Shown in pieces: positions 62,439 to 64,000 of a stretch of DNA of 64,000 bases. A program made the position numbers and the translations under genes. Under the pieces are notes generated by a model that was not told the origin of the DNA, made no database searches, and saw nothing but the letters and a program-made list of their open reading frames with translations. Where the stretch lies: assembly GCF_026241225.1 (NCBI RefSeq), contig NZ_JAPFQP010000001.1:620001-684000 (forward strand), given 5' to 3'. This stretch comes from Lentiprolixibacter aurantiacus. Its GTDB lineage: Bacteria; Bacteroidota; Bacteroidia; Flavobacteriales; Flavobacteriaceae. Position 1 is the stretch's first letter, and each line of letters opens with the position of its first letter.

Positions 62439-62470
62439 TTGCCAGAATAGATCTGCAAATCCTATTTTTG
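62439..62470 (+). promoter_or_regulatory. Promoter of purD
   Basis: TTG at 62439-62441 and TATTTTTG at 62463-62470 are separated by 21 bases, and the ATG follows 16 bases after the -7 box. It is the best-formed promoter of the window. Confidence 0.7.
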
Positions 62471-62486
62471 TGGAAACCATTTCGGC

Positions 62487-63758
62487 ATGAATATTTTAAT
62501 ACTCGGATCGGGCGGAAGAGAACACACATTTGCCTGGAAAATCGCGCAAAGCAAACAATTGAACCAACTCTATATAGCTCCTGGAAATGCCGGTACATCA
62601 GGCTTAGGAGTAAACCTGCCTATTGCGGTAAATGACTTTGACTCCATAAAGGCAGCTGTCCTCGAGCATCAGATCGACATGGTAATAGTTGGACCCGAAG
62701 ATCCGCTGGTAAATGGTATTCACGATTATTTCCTGGACGACAGGGAAATTGCCCATATACCCGTGATAGGGCCTCAAAAGGAGGCCGCTCAGCTTGAAGG
62801 GAGCAAGGAGTTTGCCAAAGCCTTTATGTGGCGCCACAATATTCCAACAGCCGCATATCAAAGCTTTACCAAAGATACCCTGGAAGACGGTTATGCCTTC
62901 CTGGAAACCCTCTCTCCTCCCTATGTTCTTAAGGCTGATGGGCTCGCTGCAGGCAAAGGAGTCCTTATCCTTCAGGACCTCAATGAGGCAAAGCAGGAAT
63001 TAAAAGCTATGCTGCAGGACGCCAAGTTTGGCGCTGCCAGTGCCACTGTGGTTATCGAGGAGTTTCTGGATGGAATAGAATTGAGTTGTTTTGTGCTTAC
63101 CGATGGGAGGAATTTCAAAATTTTGCCAACAGCCAAAGACTACAAACGTATTGGGGAAGGGGATACCGGACTCAACACCGGGGGAATGGGCGCCATTTCT
63201 CCCGTTCCTTTTGCCGACGAATCTTTTATGGATAAAGTCCGCCGGCAGATTGTAATTCCAACAGTAAGGGGTCTGGAAGCGGACCAACTCCCGTATAAAG
63301 GATTTATATTCATAGGATTGATCAATGTTGGGGGCAACCCTAAAGTTATTGAGTATAACGTTCGCATGGGAGACCCGGAAACCGAAGTTGTGCTGCCCAG
63401 GCTTAAAAGTGATATGATATCCCTCTTGCTTGCGGTACATGAAGGTAAACTGGATGAGGTTGAACTGGAGATCGATAAGCGAACAGCCACTACGGTTATG
63501 GCAGTTTCAGGAGGGTATCCGGAAGCCTACAACAAAGGGTATGCTATCCACGGCCTTGAAAACATTGAAGATGCCCTGGTATTCCATGCAGGAACGCGAT
63601 CAGAAAGCGGTCAGGTCCTTACAAACGGGGGCAGAGTGCTGGCGGTTACCTGTTTTGGGGAAAACCAGCAGCAGGCGCTGGCCAAATCATACGAGAACCT
63701 CGCAAATATCGACTTTGAGAAAATGTATTACCGAAAAGACATCGGATTTGATCTATAG
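62487..63758 (+). CDS. purD: Phosphoribosylamine--glycine ligase
   Basis: The 423-aa ATP-grasp enzyme joins glycine to phosphoribosylamine in purine synthesis. Motifs are ILGSGGREH at the N terminus, the ATP-grasp segments KADGLAAGKGV and EEFLDGIELSCF, DTGLNTGGMGA, and EYNVRMGDPETE, which binds metal. Length is normal. It has its own promoter and ends convergently with the small membrane gene: their stops overlap in the 6-bp palindrome CTATAG. Confidence 0.97.
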   Translation: MNILILGSGGREHTFAWKIAQSKQLNQLYIAPGNAGTSGLGVNLPIAVNDFDSIKAAVLEHQIDMVIVGPEDPLVNGIHDYFLDDREIAHIPVIGPQKEAAQLEGSKEFAKAFMWRHNIPTAAYQSFTKDTLEDGYAFLETLSPPYVLKADGLAAGKGVLILQDLNEAKQELKAMLQDAKFGAASATVVIEEFLDGIELSCFVLTDGRNFKILPTAKDYKRIGEGDTGLNTGGMGAISPVPFADESFMDKVRRQIVIPTVRGLEADQLPYKGFIFIGLINVGGNPKVIEYNVRMGDPETEVVLPRLKSDMISLLLAVHEGKLDEVELEIDKRTATTVMAVSGGYPEAYNKGYAIHGLENIEDALVFHAGTRSESGQVLTNGGRVLAVTCFGENQQQALAKSYENLANIDFEKMYYRKDIGFDL

Positions 63759-63974
63759 GTAAGAGTGTGCGGTGATGCTTTTATCTTCCTCTCCGCTGGC
63801 ATCGTATTTCTTAAGCTGGCCAAGCCAGTAAACCATAGCAATTGCGCCTATTACGATAAAGGTCCAGTTTATGATATTGGAAGTCCACCAGTTTTCCATG
63901 AACCGAAAAAAGTCATAGGGGAAGAATAATCCGTTAACGAATAAATCCTCTATGCCCTCAAAAAATGCTCTCAT
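63753..63974 (-). CDS. Small membrane protein (73 aa)
   Basis: The 73-residue protein starts MRAFFEGIEDLFVNGLF and has one strong membrane helix (about residues 36-54), then a charged tail. I recall such a short protein near purine or pyrimidine genes in Flavobacteriaceae as a family of unknown function. The ATG at 63974 is used because the alternative TTG at 63995 lies inside the -7 box. It overlaps purD by 6 bases tail to tail. Confidence 0.72.
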   Translation of the reverse strand: MRAFFEGIEDLFVNGLFFPYDFFRFMENWWTSNIINWTFIVIGAIAMVYWLGQLKKYDASGEEDKSITAHSYL

Positions 63975-63992
63975 CTTGGTTATCTTTACGGG

Positions 63993-64000
63993 CAAAAATA
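63993..64000 (-). promoter_or_regulatory. -7 box of the small membrane protein gene
   Basis: On the minus strand this reads TATTTTTG, a TAnnTTTG match 18 bases before the ATG. The -33 element would be outside the window. Confidence 0.5.

Noticed and set aside
1-64000. tRNA, rRNA, CRISPR, insertion sequences, integrase or toxin-antitoxin genes
   Set aside because: I looked in the intergenic stretches and saw no cloverleaf, direct-repeat array, transposase or inverted-repeat-bounded element.

Overview
The window looks like chromosome of a member of the Bacteroidota, most likely a marine Flavobacteriaceae. The evidence is type B C-terminal sorting domains of the type IX secretion system (T9SS), a PorP/SprF-family protein, a SprB-like giant adhesin, a GH3-family protein, and promoters with the Bacteroidota -7 box TAnnTTTG in place of a sigma70 -10 box. 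The genus cannot be named from the sequence alone. Two perfect parS-like palindromes around mnmG suggest, by inference, an origin-proximal location.

Layout. (1) 1-15995, minus strand: a three-gene cell-surface operon encoding a 753-aa Ig-like protein with a type B sorting domain, a PorP/SprF barrel fused to two SPOR-like repeats, and a SprB-like adhesin of at least 3876 residues. The left edge cuts the adhesin just inside its C-terminal sorting domain. (2) 16246-31983: housekeeping genes glnS, an SPFH protein, gltX, an AlkB-type monooxygenase, a large coiled-coil membrane protein, ybeY, mnmG flanked by parS sites, a methyltransferase, a Skp-like lipoprotein, a DoxX-like protein, holB and pgk. 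(3) 32097-41382: envelope genes, namely an MltD-like transglycosylase, a DUF4837-type lipoprotein, two paralogous 56-aa membrane proteins, a PorE-like SPOR/TPR/PD40/OmpA protein, tatA, an M23 peptidase and a GH3 protein. (4) 41463-62404: a surface-polysaccharide locus. It starts with an uncharacterised protein carrying an EMEG motif, then a Wzz-like protein and rfbBACD (dTDP-L-rhamnose). An AT-rich strain-type cassette follows: phosphodiesterase, HAD hydrolase, two paralogous nucleotidyltransferases, NTF2-like, cupin, glycosyltransferases, flippase, and two Wzy/WaaL-like proteins. The locus closes with an epimerase, a WbaZ-like glycosyltransferase, an initiating sugar phosphotransferase, ugd and a UDP-glucuronate decarboxylase. 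(5) 62439-64000: purD and a small convergent membrane protein.

How it fits together. The first operon and the PorE-like protein are surface/T9SS components that share the same SPOR-like repeat, so both may be tethered to peptidoglycan near the transglycosylase and endopeptidase products. The polysaccharide locus would supply dTDP-rhamnose, UDP-glucuronate and UDP-xylose, plus an unidentified nucleotide-activated group from the AT-rich cassette. The polymer would be built on a lipid carrier, flipped, polymerised and possibly ligated. rfbD has lost its C-terminal tail exactly where the AT-rich cassette begins, which marks a recombination boundary. I found no rRNA, tRNA, CRISPR array or insertion sequence.
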